In this document: positions 7,330 through 16,701 of the stretch, piece after piece
How the letters are laid out: the number at the start of each line of letters is the position of its first letter
Position numbering within the stretch: position 1 is the stretch's first letter
Assembly (NCBI GenBank): GCA_031258965.1
Contig: JAIRMC010000078.1
Coordinates: 1-40,840, forward strand
Direction of reading: 5' to 3'
Origin: Azoarcus sp.
GTDB taxonomy: Bacteria; Pseudomonadota; Gammaproteobacteria; Burkholderiales; Rhodocyclaceae
DNA: 40,840 nucleotides
Notes under the pieces: model-generated
What the model saw: the letters and a program-made list of their open reading frames with translations, nothing else
Told to the model about the DNA's origin: nothing
Database searches by the model: none
Made by a program: the position numbers and the translations under genes

Positions 7330-9366
7330 ATGGCCGATATGGCGCGCGCGGCAGCCACCCTGCTCGAAGTCGAGAAACTCACGGTGGATATTCGCGGCGC
7401 GGCGGGCGTTGTGCGTCCGGTCGATAGCGTCGAACTGTCGATCACGGCGGGGGAAACATACGCGCTGCTGGGTGAATCGGGTTGCGGCAAGTCAATGACG
7501 GCCCTGGCTATTGCCCGCCTGCTGCCCGGCGCGGCGCGCATCGTGGCCGGGCGGGTACGGTTGGGCGGCGATGACTTGCTGGCCCTGCCCGAAACGGGAA
7601 TGCGCGAGGTGCGAGGCGGGCGCATCGGCATGATCTTCCAGGAACCCGCCACCAGTCTCAACCCCGTGATGACGGTCGCGGCACAGATCGGCGAGGCGCT
7701 GGCGCTGCATCGCGGCCTCGCGGGCGCGGCGGGCAGGGCCGAGGCGCGGCGGCTGCTCGAAGCGGTCGGCATCCCATCCGCCGCGGCGCGGCTCGACGAT
7801 TATCCATTCCAGTTCTCCGGCGGCATGAAGCAGCGAGTCATGATCGCCATGGCGCTCGCGGGCGAGCCTGAACTACTGATCGCCGACGAACCGACCACGG
7901 CGCTCGACGTCACCATCCAGGCGCAGGCGCTCGACCTGCTCGCCCGCCTCCAGGCCGAACGCGGCATGGCGATGCTGCTGATAACCCACGATCTTGGCGT
8001 CGTCGCGCGCGTCGCGCACCGCATCGGCCTGCTTTATGCTGGAGAGCTGATCGAAAGCGGGCGGCGCGAAGAATTCTTCGCCGCGCCCCTGCATCCCTAT
8101 GCGCAACGGCTTTTCGCCGCGCTGCCCGATGGCGCGGCGCGCGGCCGCATGCTCGCCGCCTTGCCGGGCGGCGTGCCGTCGTTCGACGGGCATTTCTCCG
8201 GCTGCCGTTTTGCGCCGCGCTGCCCGTGCGCGGTCGGGCGCTGCCAGGCCGAAGCGCCCGGTTGGCACGGCGTGGGCGAGCGGCATGTGCGTTGCCATCT
8301 CTACGATGGCGGCGGCGAGGTGCAAATCCGGCAGCGGTTTGCCGCCGGGGCAGCGGCGGCGTATCAGCCCGTCGCCGCCCCGGTGCTCGAAGTCCGCGAC
8401 CTTGCCGTCCATTTCCCGGTGAAAAAAGGACTGTTGCGGCGCACGGTGGATTGGGTGCGGGCGGTCGACGGCGTCGGACTGCGCTTGGCGGCGGGGCGAA
8501 CGCTTGCCCTGGTCGGCGAGTCCGGTTGCGGCAAAACGACAGTGGGGCGCGCCATTCTGCAATTGACGCCTATCATGGGCGGAACCGTGAGCTTCGACGG
8601 CTCGCCGCTGCGGGTGCGCGATCGTGGCGCCGTGCGCGGCATGCGGCGCGCGGTGCAAATGGTGTTCCAGGATCCCTTCGCCTCTCTCAACCCGCGCCTG
8701 TGTGTTGGGGAAATCCTCGAAGAAGGCATGGTGAGCCTGGGCGTCGGCGGCGATGCGGCCTCGCGTCAGCGCATCGTAGACGGGCTGCTCGAACGCATCG
8801 GCCTCACGCCTGCGATGCGCTGGCGTTACCCGCATGAATTCTCCGGCGGCCAACGTCAACGCATCGCCATCGCCCGCGCGCTGGCTGTTTCGCCCCGGAT
8901 CATCGTCTGTGATGAGCCGACGAGTGCGCTCGACGTATCGGTGCAGGCACAGTTGCTCAATCTGATGTGCGAGCTACAGCGGGAGCGGGGGCTGGCCTAC
9001 CTGTTCATCACCCACAACTTGGCCGTCGTGCGCTATATGGCCGACGACGTGGCGGTGATGTACCTTGGCCGCATCGTTGAACAAGGCCCGGCGGCGCGGG
9101 TGCTCGAAACGCCTGGACACCCCTATACCCGGATGCTGCTCGCCGCCGTGCCCCGCGTCGATGCCGAACCGGATGTAGACGGCGGCGCGGCGAAAGAAAA
9201 ACCCGGTGCGTTGGCGGAACCGCCCTCGCCGCTCGCGCAGCCAGCGGGCTGCCACTTCCATCCGCGCTGCCCGCTGGCGGATGGCGCTTGCCGCGAAAGC
9301 TATCCGGCGGCACGGGATCTGGGCCAAGGGCATGCCGTGCGCTGCTTCCGGACATCGGCCCGATAA
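7330..9366 (+). CDS. Fused double-ATPase of a peptide/nickel-type ABC importer (DppD-DppF/YejF-like)
   Basis: The 678-residue protein joins two ABC ATPase domains that are often separate DppD and DppF proteins. Domain 1 has Walker A GESGCGKS (K54), signature FSGGMKQR and Walker B DEPTTALD (D186-E187). Domain 2 has Walker A GESGCGKT (K402), signature FSGGQRQR and Walker B DEPTSALD (D528). Each is followed by the cysteine-rich oligopeptide-transporter C-terminal motif ([24 protein letters not shown]). It would power uptake of di/oligopeptides or a similar solute at the inner membrane. No permease or binding protein lies nearby, so the partners must be encoded elsewhere. Confidence 0.9.
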   Translation: MADMARAAATLLEVEKLTVDIRGAAGVVRPVDSVELSITAGETYALLGESGCGKSMTALAIARLLPGAARIVAGRVRLGGDDLLALPETGMREVRGGRIGMIFQEPATSLNPVMTVAAQIGEALALHRGLAGAAGRAEARRLLEAVGIPSAAARLDDYPFQFSGGMKQRVMIAMALAGEPELLIADEPTTALDVTIQAQALDLLARLQAERGMAMLLITHDLGVVARVAHRIGLLYAGELIESGRREEFFAAPLHPYAQRLFAALPDGAARGRMLAALPGGVPSFDGHFSGCRFAPRCPCAVGRCQAEAPGWHGVGERHVRCHLYDGGGEVQIRQRFAAGAAAAYQPVAAPVLEVRDLAVHFPVKKGLLRRTVDWVRAVDGVGLRLAAGRTLALVGESGCGKTTVGRAILQLTPIMGGTVSFDGSPLRVRDRGAVRGMRRAVQMVFQDPFASLNPRLCVGEILEEGMVSLGVGGDAASRQRIVDGLLERIGLTPAMRWRYPHEFSGGQRQRIAIARALAVSPRIIVCDEPTSALDVSVQAQLLNLMCELQRERGLAYLFITHNLAVVRYMADDVAVMYLGRIVEQGPAARVLETPGHPYTRMLLAAVPRVDAEPDVDGGAAKEKPGALAEPPSPLAQPAGCHFHPRCPLADGACRESYPAARDLGQGHAVRCFRTSAR

Positions 9367-9385
9367 CGGCGTCGCCGCGCCAGAC

Positions 9386-9420
9386 CCGGCTGCCGCGGCG
9401 ACGCGCGCCTCGCAATGACG
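9386..9420. repeat. Single copy of the dispersed repeat
   Basis: It begins CCGGCTGCCGCGGCGACGCG and ends CCTCGCAATGACG, in the same orientation as 124-160. It lies in the 90-bp gap between the convergent ABC ATPase and MltD-type genes. Confidence 0.65.
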
Positions 9421-9456
9421 GTTGGCGCGACGATCCGAGCAATTGCGGGCAGACTT

Positions 9457-10908
9457 TCAGCGCCGGGGTTTTCGCGCGGACGCGGGTTTTTTTGCGGTTT
9501 TCGCCTTGTTTGCGGTGGACGGACGGGCTGCTTTCTTGCCGCCCGTTTTGGCTTTGCCGGATGCGGCGGCCTTCGCGCCGCCGCGCCGTGGTGTTTTGGC
9601 TTTGGCCTGTCTGCCCTGCTTTTTACGCGCGTGGGGATCGGGCGCGACGCGCACGCCCGCGCGCGCCGCCGCGCGGGCGCTGGCGGGCAAGCGTTCGCTC
9701 ACGGCCAGCGCGTCGCCCAGATCGACGCCGTTGCCGGGCACGAGCAGACTGTAGCCGGGAGACGGAAGGCTTCGCTCGTGCAGGCCGTTGATCTGGAGCA
9801 ATTGCGCCAGCGTCAGGCCATGGCGGTTGGCAATGCCGCCGACTGTCTCGCCGCGGGCGAGCGTATGGCTGCGCCAACCTTTGCCGGAACGCTCGAATTC
9901 GCCCAGACGAGTGGTGAAAAGGGATTCTCGGTCGGACGGCACGACTAGGGTTTGGCCCGGCGTCGTGATGGCCGGGCGGTTGTAGCCGGGGTTGTAGGCG
10001 AGGAATTCTTCGAGCGGCAGGCCGGCATACCGGGCCGCCGTGGCAAGATCGATGCCAACCGGGGCATCGACGGTGGAAAGAAGCTGCTCGTTGGCGACAT
10101 AGGGAAGCTCGATACCGAAAAGCTCGGGCTGGGCGACGATGTTCTTGAGCGCCTGCAATTTCGGCAGATAGTCGCGCGTTTCGGTGGGCAGGCGCAGGGC
10201 GCTGAACTCGGTGGAGCGCCCGATGGCGCGGTTGCGTTCTACCTCCCGGCCAATCGCGTTTTCGCCCCGGTTGTAGGATGCGAGCGCCAAATGCCAATCG
10301 CCATGCCGGTCGTAGATGTCTTCGAGGTAGTCGAGCGCGGCGTTGGTAGAGGCGATCACGTCGCGGCGCTCGTCGATCCAGCGGTTCTGGGCGAGCTTGT
10401 AGTTTTGCCCGGTCGAGGGGATGAATTGCCACAGTCCCGAGGCGCGTGCGCGCGAATAGGCGTGTGGGTTGAAACTGCTCTCCACCATCGGCAGCAGGGC
10501 AAGCTCGGTCGGCAAGCCGCGCCGCTCGATTTCGCCGACGATGTAATAGAGATAGCGCGCGCCGCGATTGAACATACTTTCCAAGTATTCTGGACGTTTG
10601 AGATAAGAAGATTGCAGTTCGCGCACGCGCCTGTTGGCGAGGTCGGGCATGCGAAAGCTGCGGCGGATGCGATCCCATATATCGTTGGGTTTGCGGGTGA
10701 GGTCGAGCGTGAGAACCCGTTTTGGCGAATGGCCGAGATCGACGGCGCGTACATCGAGCGCATCGACGCGGAGATTCGCAACGTCGGAGGGCATCGCCGG
10801 GAGAATGCTTTCGTCATGTGCGCGCACCGGCTGCGTGAACGACGCGGTCGAAAGCGCGAGCAAGGCGGACAATGCACGGGAAATGATAAGGGAATGGGCT
10901 TTTGACAT
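9457..10908 (-). CDS. mltD: MltD-type membrane-bound lytic transglycosylase with LysM and basic tail
   Basis: This periplasmic enzyme cleaves peptidoglycan glycan strands. The 483-residue protein starts with a signal peptide (about 1-30, ending VRA). The SLT domain holds MVESSFNP with catalytic Glu143, then SGLWQFIPSTG and ALASYNRGENA. A LysM peptidoglycan-binding repeat follows at about 345-392 (HTLARGETVGGIANRHGL to YSLLVPG), and a weaker LysM-like end (TPGQTLVVPSD) precedes it. From about residue 425 the protein turns into a Lys/Ala/Arg-rich, histone H1-like tail (KAKTPRRGGAKAAASGKAKT), which could bind anionic polymers. There is no lipobox cysteine, unlike E. coli MltD. Confidence 0.9.
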   Translation of the reverse strand: MSKAHSLIISRALSALLALSTASFTQPVRAHDESILPAMPSDVANLRVDALDVRAVDLGHSPKRVLTLDLTRKPNDIWDRIRRSFRMPDLANRRVRELQSSYLKRPEYLESMFNRGARYLYYIVGEIERRGLPTELALLPMVESSFNPHAYSRARASGLWQFIPSTGQNYKLAQNRWIDERRDVIASTNAALDYLEDIYDRHGDWHLALASYNRGENAIGREVERNRAIGRSTEFSALRLPTETRDYLPKLQALKNIVAQPELFGIELPYVANEQLLSTVDAPVGIDLATAARYAGLPLEEFLAYNPGYNRPAITTPGQTLVVPSDRESLFTTRLGEFERSGKGWRSHTLARGETVGGIANRHGLTLAQLLQINGLHERSLPSPGYSLLVPGNGVDLGDALAVSERLPASARAAARAGVRVAPDPHARKKQGRQAKAKTPRRGGAKAAASGKAKTGGKKAARPSTANKAKTAKKPASARKPRR

Positions 10909-11116
10909 AGGAAAATCGTTGAAAAATAATGTGAGTCTAATGGCCGTTCCGGTAATACGTCAAACCGCGAGTCGCAGCGTTAAATACAGAGCAGTTTTCG
11001 TGCAGGGTTATTGTTAGTATGACGTGATTGCTTCTACAGCTTTCGTCCCGTTTTCCGCCGCCCGCGAAATCGCGGGTAAACCGGCGGCGGGATCTCGTGC
11101 CGGAGCCGGTTTTGCG

Positions 11117-12112
11117 ATGAAAGTCCTGCTTATTGAAGATACTGTTACCAGCGCCACCGTGGTGTGCAACTGGTTGACAAATATGGGACTGACCGCATTG
11201 CACGCAGTCTCCGGGGAAACCGGGCTGGAGACGTTCGGCCGCGAACAGCCGGATTTGATCCTGCTGGACATCATCATGCCGGGCATGGATGGTTTCGAGG
11301 TGGCGCGTCGTATTCGCAAACGGGAAAAAAATGACTGGACACCGATCATTTTCCTGACCGCGCGCGCCGACGAGCGGGATTTGCAGCGCGCAATCGAGGC
11401 CGGGGGCGACGATTACCTTATCAAGCCGGTTTCCGAAGTCGTGCTGAAGGCCAAGATCAACGCCATGCGCCGGATGTCGGATATGCGCGATTCGCTGCGC
11501 AAGATTACGAGCAAGCTCGAAAAAGCGAACCACGAACTGCAACGCCTGTCCGCCATCGACAGCCTGACCGGCATTGCCAACCGCCGCCGCTTCGACGAGG
11601 CCTTGCTGCGCGAATGGCGGCGTTGCTCGCGCTCGATGATGCCCTTGTCGTTGCTGATGCTCGACGTCGATTTGTTCAAGCTGTTCAACGATCACTATGG
11701 GCACCAAATGGGCGACGAGTGCCTCAAGATCGTGGCGCATACCCTGGAAGAAGCCACGCAGCGCCCGAACGATATGGTGGCGCGTTACGGCGGCGAGGAG
11801 TTCGCCACGATCCTGCCCGATACCAATGCCGAAGGCGCACTGGCGGTGGGCGAGGCGATGCGCGCCAGCATCGAGGGGCTGCGGATCGACCATGCTTGGT
11901 CATCTGTTTCGCCAGTGGTGACGATCAGCGTCGGCGCGGCCTGTGTCATCCCGCCCCGCAATGGGGAAGTGGGCATCTATGCCTTGACAAAGGCCGCCGA
12001 CGATGCCCTTTACCGAGCCAAGGAAGCCGGGCGCAATCAGGTCAGGATGTCCAGGGGCGTCATCCGCGTTGCTGGCCCCTGCGTGGCGAGCATCGGCGCA
12101 GCGCCGGCCTGA
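11117..12112 (+). CDS. Response regulator with GGDEF (diguanylate cyclase) output
   Basis: The 331-residue protein pairs an N-terminal receiver domain (1-118; acceptor Asp51 in LLDIIMPGMDG, Thr81, Lys103) with a GGDEF domain that makes cyclic di-GMP from two GTP. The active-site motif is GGEEF (225-229). An intact inhibitory I-site RPND (216-219) sits at the usual distance, so product feedback is likely. A short coiled-coil linker (DSLRKITSKLEKANHELQRL) connects the domains. The ATG at 11117 is chosen because the receiver begins MKVLLIEDT there; a GTG at 11024 would add a non-conserved leader. No histidine kinase is adjacent. Confidence 0.92.
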   Translation: MKVLLIEDTVTSATVVCNWLTNMGLTALHAVSGETGLETFGREQPDLILLDIIMPGMDGFEVARRIRKREKNDWTPIIFLTARADERDLQRAIEAGGDDYLIKPVSEVVLKAKINAMRRMSDMRDSLRKITSKLEKANHELQRLSAIDSLTGIANRRRFDEALLREWRRCSRSMMPLSLLMLDVDLFKLFNDHYGHQMGDECLKIVAHTLEEATQRPNDMVARYGGEEFATILPDTNAEGALAVGEAMRASIEGLRIDHAWSSVSPVVTISVGAACVIPPRNGEVGIYALTKAADDALYRAKEAGRNQVRMSRGVIRVAGPCVASIGAAPA

Positions 12113-12279
12113 AACATCAGGGATCAGGGACCGGGTATCGGCGCGCTTTCGCGGGTCTCCACGCTCTGGTATATATTCGCGTCCTTTGCCTCCGATGACG
12201 CTTTTCGCAAGAACGTCCGCTTCGACCACGGACCTCGCGTCACGTTGGGGGCGGCGCTTTAACCGGAACCGGCTTCTCG

Positions 12280-13209
12280 ATGAAATATGCAAAGCATGCG
12301 TTTGCTATCGCGCTTACGCTGGCGCTTGCTCTCTGGCTGCTCGGCGACCGCCGTTGGGCGGAACTGGGCGCGGCGTTGGCGCGTTTGTCCCCGGGCGCGG
12401 CGGCGCTGGCGGCGGTGGGCTTCCTGCTCAGCTATCTGTTGCGCGCGGCGCGGGTGTACGACGAGTTCCGGCACGATGCCAATGGCCGCTTCGCCCCCTG
12501 TTTGCGCATCGTGCTGATGCACAACGCGGCGCTGAACGTGGTGCCGTTCCGGGGCGGCGAGGCGGCTTTCCCGATTCTCCTCGGCAGGGTGTTCGGCACG
12601 CCGCTCGCGCGTGCGCTGGCTTCCCTTTTCTGGTTCCGTTTGCAGGATGCGATAGTGGTGGCTGCCGTCGCGGTGCTGGTATGGCCGGGGTTGGCGTTGG
12701 TCTTGCGGATGGCGGGTTTTGCCGCGCTCGTCGTTTTCGCCGGGGCCTTGCCGCGCTGGGCGCGCCAACCGCACCGTTGGGCGGAAAGCGGCGCGCTGGC
12801 CCGCAAGTTCGCCGCGCTGCGCGACGCTTTCGCGGTCTCGGCGCGGCATGCCCGTTTCGGCTGGCTATGGACGATTGCAAACTGGTCAGTCAAACTCGCA
12901 TCCCAGGCATGGCTGTTGTCCGCCCTGCTCGATACGGGCATGCGCACGGGCGCGGCGGGCGCGCTGGGGGCGGAACTCGCCGCCATTCTCCCGATCCAGG
13001 GCGTGGCCGGTTTCGGTACTTACGAGGCCGGGGCGGCGGCGGCGCTGCTGCCCGGCGGCATCGCTTTCGCCGACGGTTTGCGCGCGGCGCTGGCGCTGCA
13101 TCTTTTCGTCATCGCCTGCGCCCTGGCGGCAGGCGTTGTCGCCGCGCTGCTGCCCGGCATTCCTTCAACGGCGGAACCGCCAGTATCCGCGAAAGGCCAG
13201 AACCCATGA
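12280..13209 (+). CDS. LPG-synthase-TM/UPF0104 family flippase-like membrane protein
   Basis: This is a 309-residue polytopic inner-membrane protein of the family related to the transmembrane part of MprF (lysylphosphatidylglycerol synthase TM region). I see about seven to eight hydrophobic segments. The conserved segments include LLRAARV, the motif NVVPFRGGEAAFPILL and a later LPIQGVAGFGTYEAG. Members are thought to move lipids or lipid-linked sugars, but the substrate is unknown. It is the first gene of a tight four-gene operon with two glycosyltransferases and a PAP2 phosphatase, which supports a lipid-carrier role. Its stop overlaps the next start (ATGA). Confidence 0.82.
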   Translation: MKYAKHAFAIALTLALALWLLGDRRWAELGAALARLSPGAAALAAVGFLLSYLLRAARVYDEFRHDANGRFAPCLRIVLMHNAALNVVPFRGGEAAFPILLGRVFGTPLARALASLFWFRLQDAIVVAAVAVLVWPGLALVLRMAGFAALVVFAGALPRWARQPHRWAESGALARKFAALRDAFAVSARHARFGWLWTIANWSVKLASQAWLLSALLDTGMRTGAAGALGAELAAILPIQGVAGFGTYEAGAAAALLPGGIAFADGLRAALALHLFVIACALAAGVVAALLPGIPSTAEPPVSAKGQNP

Positions 13210-14276
13210 GCACGCCGCCCCTCCCCCCCGCCACGCCGGAAATCCCCGTTGGGTTGCCGCAGCACACACTGTCGGTGGTTGTGCCGATGTACAACGAGGC
13301 TGAAAATGTCGCGCCGCTTCTCGAACGCATCCATCTCGCGCTCGGCGCTTATCCGTGGCCGTGGGAAGCGGTGCTGGTCGACGACGGCAGCAGCGATGCG
13401 ACTTTCGAGGAGTTGCTGCGATGCGCGCGTCTCCACGGCCCGCATGTGCGGGTGGTACGGCTCGTGCGCAACTTCCGGCAGACCGCGGCGATGCAGGCGG
13501 GCATCGACGCGGCGCGCGGCAGCGTCATCGCAACCCTGGACGGCGATCTGCAAAACGATCCCATCGACATCCCGCGCATGGCCGGACGGCTGCTCGCCGA
13601 AGACCTCGACCTCGTCGCGGGCTGGCGCAAGAATCGCCAGGACGGCCTGCTGTTGCGCAAGATTCCATCCCGGATCGCCAACCGCCTGATCGCCCGCATG
13701 ACTGGCGTGCATTTGCGCGACTACGGTTGCAGCCTGAAGGTGTTCCGCGCCAGCGCGATCAAGAATGTGCGCCTGTACGGCGAAATGCATCGCTTCATTC
13801 CCGCCTGGCTGGCGACGGTGACGACGCCGCGCCGGATCGCACAAGAAGTCGTGACCCATCACGCTCGCGTGTTCGGGCAATCCAAGTACGGCATCTCGCG
13901 CACCTTCCGCGTCCTGCTCGATTTGATCTTTGTTTACTTCTTCATGCGCTTCCGCACCCGGCCCGGCCATTTCTTCGGCGGCATCGGCATTGCGCTTGGC
14001 ATGTTCGGCAGCCTCATCCTCGCCTGGCTCGCCGTGGTCAAGTTCTACTTCGGCGAGGACATCGGCACCAGGCCGCTGCTTTTCGGCGGGTTCTTTCTTA
14101 TCATCGCTGGCGTGCAGATGGTGACTTCCGGGGTGTTGGCGGAATTGCTGGCGCGGATTTATTACGAATCGGGCAGTACACGTTCCTATTTGGCGCGAGA
14201 CGCGGCAACACCCGCCGATGGTGAATGCTGGCATCTTCCCGTGGCGGGTTCCGGCATGCCTGCGGGGAAAGCGTGA
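13206..14276 (+). CDS. Polyprenyl-phosphate glycosyltransferase (GT2, ArnC/DPM1-like)
   Basis: The 356-residue enzyme probably transfers a sugar from a nucleotide donor to undecaprenyl phosphate on the cytoplasmic face. The GT2 fold shows VVVPMYNEAENV, VDDGSSD (58-64) and the metal/donor motif DGDLQNDP (D112, D114). The MHRFIPAW segment follows, and two membrane helices lie at about 257-278 and 289-312, as in ArnC, GtrB and DPM1 relatives. The ATG at 13206 overlaps the previous stop; longer in-frame starts reach back into the upstream genes and are rejected. The product would supply the ArnT-like enzyme encoded next. Confidence 0.9.
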   Translation: MSTPPLPPATPEIPVGLPQHTLSVVVPMYNEAENVAPLLERIHLALGAYPWPWEAVLVDDGSSDATFEELLRCARLHGPHVRVVRLVRNFRQTAAMQAGIDAARGSVIATLDGDLQNDPIDIPRMAGRLLAEDLDLVAGWRKNRQDGLLLRKIPSRIANRLIARMTGVHLRDYGCSLKVFRASAIKNVRLYGEMHRFIPAWLATVTTPRRIAQEVVTHHARVFGQSKYGISRTFRVLLDLIFVYFFMRFRTRPGHFFGGIGIALGMFGSLILAWLAVVKFYFGEDIGTRPLLFGGFFLIIAGVQMVTSGVLAELLARIYYESGSTRSYLARDAATPADGECWHLPVAGSGMPAGKA

Positions 14277-15919
14277 TGGGCGGCGGTACACCCGGCACAC
14301 AGCCGGACGCGCGCCTCATCTTCATCCTTGCCCTGCCGCTGGCCGCTTTTTTGCTGCGCCTGGGCGGCGCGCCGCTTTTCGATGTCGATGAAGGCGCATT
14401 TTCCGAGGCGACGCGCGAAATGTTCGAGCGCGGCGACTTCTCCTCGACCTATCTCAACGGCGCGCATCGTTTTGATAAACCGATCCTCATTTACTGGCTG
14501 CAAGCGGCCAGCTACCTGTGCTTTGGCGGCACGCTCGACGCCGAATGGGTGTTCCGCCTGCCCTCCGCTCTGGCTGCGATGGCATGGTGCTACGCGGCAT
14601 GGCATTTCGCGCGTCACCGTTTCGGCCCGGAAACGGCGCTGGCGGCGTTGGCGGTAATGGCGACCGCGCTTGGGCCGTTCGTCATCGGGCGCGCCGCAAC
14701 TGCCGACGCCTTGCTCAATCTGTTCCTGGCGCTGGCCTTGTTCGACGCGTGGCGATACCTCGAATCCAAACGCCGCGCCCCATTGTTGCGCTGTTATGCC
14801 TGGATCGGGCTGGGCGCGCTCACCAAGGGGCCGATCGCGCTCATCGTGCCGGGGGCGGTGACTTTCCTCTATTGCGCCTCCCGCAAGGAGTGGCGCATCT
14901 GGCTTCACGCGCTCGGGGACGCGCGCGGCTGGCTGATCTTCGCCGCGCTGACGGCGCCTTGGTACGGCACGGCGCTTGCCGTCCACGGGCGGAACTTCAT
15001 TGATGGCTTTATCCTCAAGCACAACGTCGAGCGTTTCACCGGCACGCTCGAAGGCCACGCGGGCAGCCTGTTTTACTACATCGTCTTCGTGCCGCTCCTG
15101 CTGCTGCCCTGGACGGGGCCGTTCGTCGCCAGCCTGCGCCAGATGAAATCCGATTTCACCGCCAGCGGCCTACGGCGTTATCTGTGGATCTGGGCAGGAT
15201 TCGTCGTCGTATTCTTCTCGCTTTCCGGCACCAAGCTGCCGCATTACGCGCTTTACGGCACGACGCCGCTTTTCCTGCTGATCGCCGTGCACCGCGACGA
15301 ATTGCGCCGTCCCCTCGCGCATCTGGCGGCCCCCGGCATATTCCTCGCGCTTCTTATCTGCTTGCCGGTGATCTGCACGCTTCTCGCCGTCAGCGGCGCT
15401 GGCCCGGTCTTTCTCGCCGCCATCGGCGCGGACAATGTCTCGGGCAATACCTACTATCTCGCCCAATTCACCGAAGCGGCGTCACGGGTAGATGTGGCGT
15501 ATTACCTCATCTGCGGCGTGGCCTTGCTCCTTTGGTTGGCGGCGGTTTTCATGCCGCGCGGCGCGTTGTGGAATCGCCTGCTCGCCGCCGCCGTCCTGCA
15601 AACCCTGGTGCTCGCGCTCGCTTTCACGCCCTGGCTTGGCGCGGTGCTGCAAGGGCCGGTAAAAGAAGCGGCGCTTTTCGTGCGCGAACGTCCTGAACCC
15701 GTTGTCGCCTGGAAATTGACCTTGCCGAGCATCAGCATCTACCGCGACGCCGTCACCCCCTCGCGTCCGCCGGAGGCGGGAGAGCTGGCCATCACCCGCA
15801 TCGACAGCGTACCGGAACAAGGCTTCGAGATTTTGTTCCGCCGTGGCGGTATCGCGGTCGTGCGCAATTCCGCCGCCGTCAGCGAACCGGATGGCGCGGC
15901 GAGTGAGGCCGCGCCATGA
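14276..15919 (+). CDS. ArnT/PMT-family (GT83-like) glycosyltransferase
   Basis: The 547-residue integral membrane protein belongs to the GT-C fold that transfers sugars from polyprenyl-phosphate donors on the periplasmic face. The first loop has the diagnostic acidic motif FDVDEGAFSEATREM, then FDKPILIYWLQA. About ten or more hydrophobic segments follow, and a soluble C-terminal part begins near residue 460. ArnT itself adds aminoarabinose to lipid A; the actual sugar and acceptor here are not known. The start ATG shares one base with the previous stop (TGATG), and the end overlaps the PAP2 gene by four bases. Confidence 0.88.
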   Translation: MGGGTPGTQPDARLIFILALPLAAFLLRLGGAPLFDVDEGAFSEATREMFERGDFSSTYLNGAHRFDKPILIYWLQAASYLCFGGTLDAEWVFRLPSALAAMAWCYAAWHFARHRFGPETALAALAVMATALGPFVIGRAATADALLNLFLALALFDAWRYLESKRRAPLLRCYAWIGLGALTKGPIALIVPGAVTFLYCASRKEWRIWLHALGDARGWLIFAALTAPWYGTALAVHGRNFIDGFILKHNVERFTGTLEGHAGSLFYYIVFVPLLLLPWTGPFVASLRQMKSDFTASGLRRYLWIWAGFVVVFFSLSGTKLPHYALYGTTPLFLLIAVHRDELRRPLAHLAAPGIFLALLICLPVICTLLAVSGAGPVFLAAIGADNVSGNTYYLAQFTEAASRVDVAYYLICGVALLLWLAAVFMPRGALWNRLLAAAVLQTLVLALAFTPWLGAVLQGPVKEAALFVRERPEPVVAWKLTLPSISIYRDAVTPSRPPEAGELAITRIDSVPEQGFEILFRRGGIAVVRNSAAVSEPDGAASEAAP

Positions 15920-16689
15920 GCGCGCGGGCCGCCGCTCCCGTGCCGGATCGCGGCGATCTTCCGCCCGTGCGCCCGTGCCGCATCGAGCCGCTCACGCTGG
16001 CAATGCTGCTCTCCATGCTGGCGGCGGCGGCGCTGTTTACGTTGTGGCCGGAACTCGATCCCAAGATCAGCGCATTCTTCTACCGCCCGGAAATCCGCGA
16101 CTTCATAGGCAACCAGAGCGCGCTGGCCATGGCGGTTTACCGATTCATCCCTTTGTTGGCGCGCTCTGCCATCGCGCTCATCCTTGTTGTCTTCGTCATC
16201 GGTCTTTTCCTTCGCGGCCCGCGCGGACGCCTCTTGCGGATACGCGCCGGGTTCCTGGCCGCCGCGCTCGCCTTTGGGCCGGGACTCGTCATCGACGTGG
16301 CTCTGAAAGACTACTTTGACCGCGCCCGCCCGGCAGAAATCGTCGAATTCGGCGGCAGCGCCCGCTATACGCCCGCGTTTGTTCCCGCTGACCAATGCCA
16401 AAAAAATTGCTCATTCGTGAGCGGCCATGCTTCGGCGGGATTCTTCTTCGCCAGTTTCGGTTTTCTCGGCGGCGCGGCGGCGCGGCGGCGCTGGACGGCA
16501 ATCGGCTTTGCGCTCGGCGGCCTCGCCGGATTGGGGCGAATCAGCCAGGGCGGGCATTTCCTGAGCGATGTGGTATTCGCGTTTTATTTCACCTGGTTCA
16601 GCGTCTGGCTGGTGTGGTCGATTTTCCACAGGCTTGGCTGGCTGCCTGCGGCGGCGCTGGAGCGGCATCCGTTTGCCGATGCGGCATAG
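15916..16689 (+). CDS. PAP2-family lipid phosphatase (LpxE/UppP-like)
   Basis: This 257-residue inner-membrane phosphatase carries the complete PAP2 signature: K131-x6-R138-P139 (KDYFDRARP), the SGH motif S169-G170-H171 (in CSFVSGHAS) and R208-x5-H214-x3-D218 (RISQGGHFLSD). Five to six hydrophobic segments frame the motifs. Family members remove phosphate from lipid A, phosphatidylglycerol phosphate or undecaprenyl diphosphate. The operon context with ArnC/ArnT-like enzymes favours lipid A or undecaprenyl diphosphate. Two cysteines (161 and 165) just before the SGH motif are unusual and could form a disulfide. Confidence 0.9.
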   Translation: MSARAAAPVPDRGDLPPVRPCRIEPLTLAMLLSMLAAAALFTLWPELDPKISAFFYRPEIRDFIGNQSALAMAVYRFIPLLARSAIALILVVFVIGLFLRGPRGRLLRIRAGFLAAALAFGPGLVIDVALKDYFDRARPAEIVEFGGSARYTPAFVPADQCQKNCSFVSGHASAGFFFASFGFLGGAAARRRWTAIGFALGGLAGLGRISQGGHFLSDVVFAFYFTWFSVWLVWSIFHRLGWLPAAALERHPFADAA

Positions 16690-16701
16690 CCGCGGGGGTT
16701 T

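Noticed and set aside
12003-13205. In-frame N-terminal extension of the GT2 glycosyltransferase
   Set aside because: It overlaps the GGDEF gene end and all of the UPF0104 gene in another frame. The protein-like sequence starts only at the ATG at 13206, which overlaps the upstream stop.
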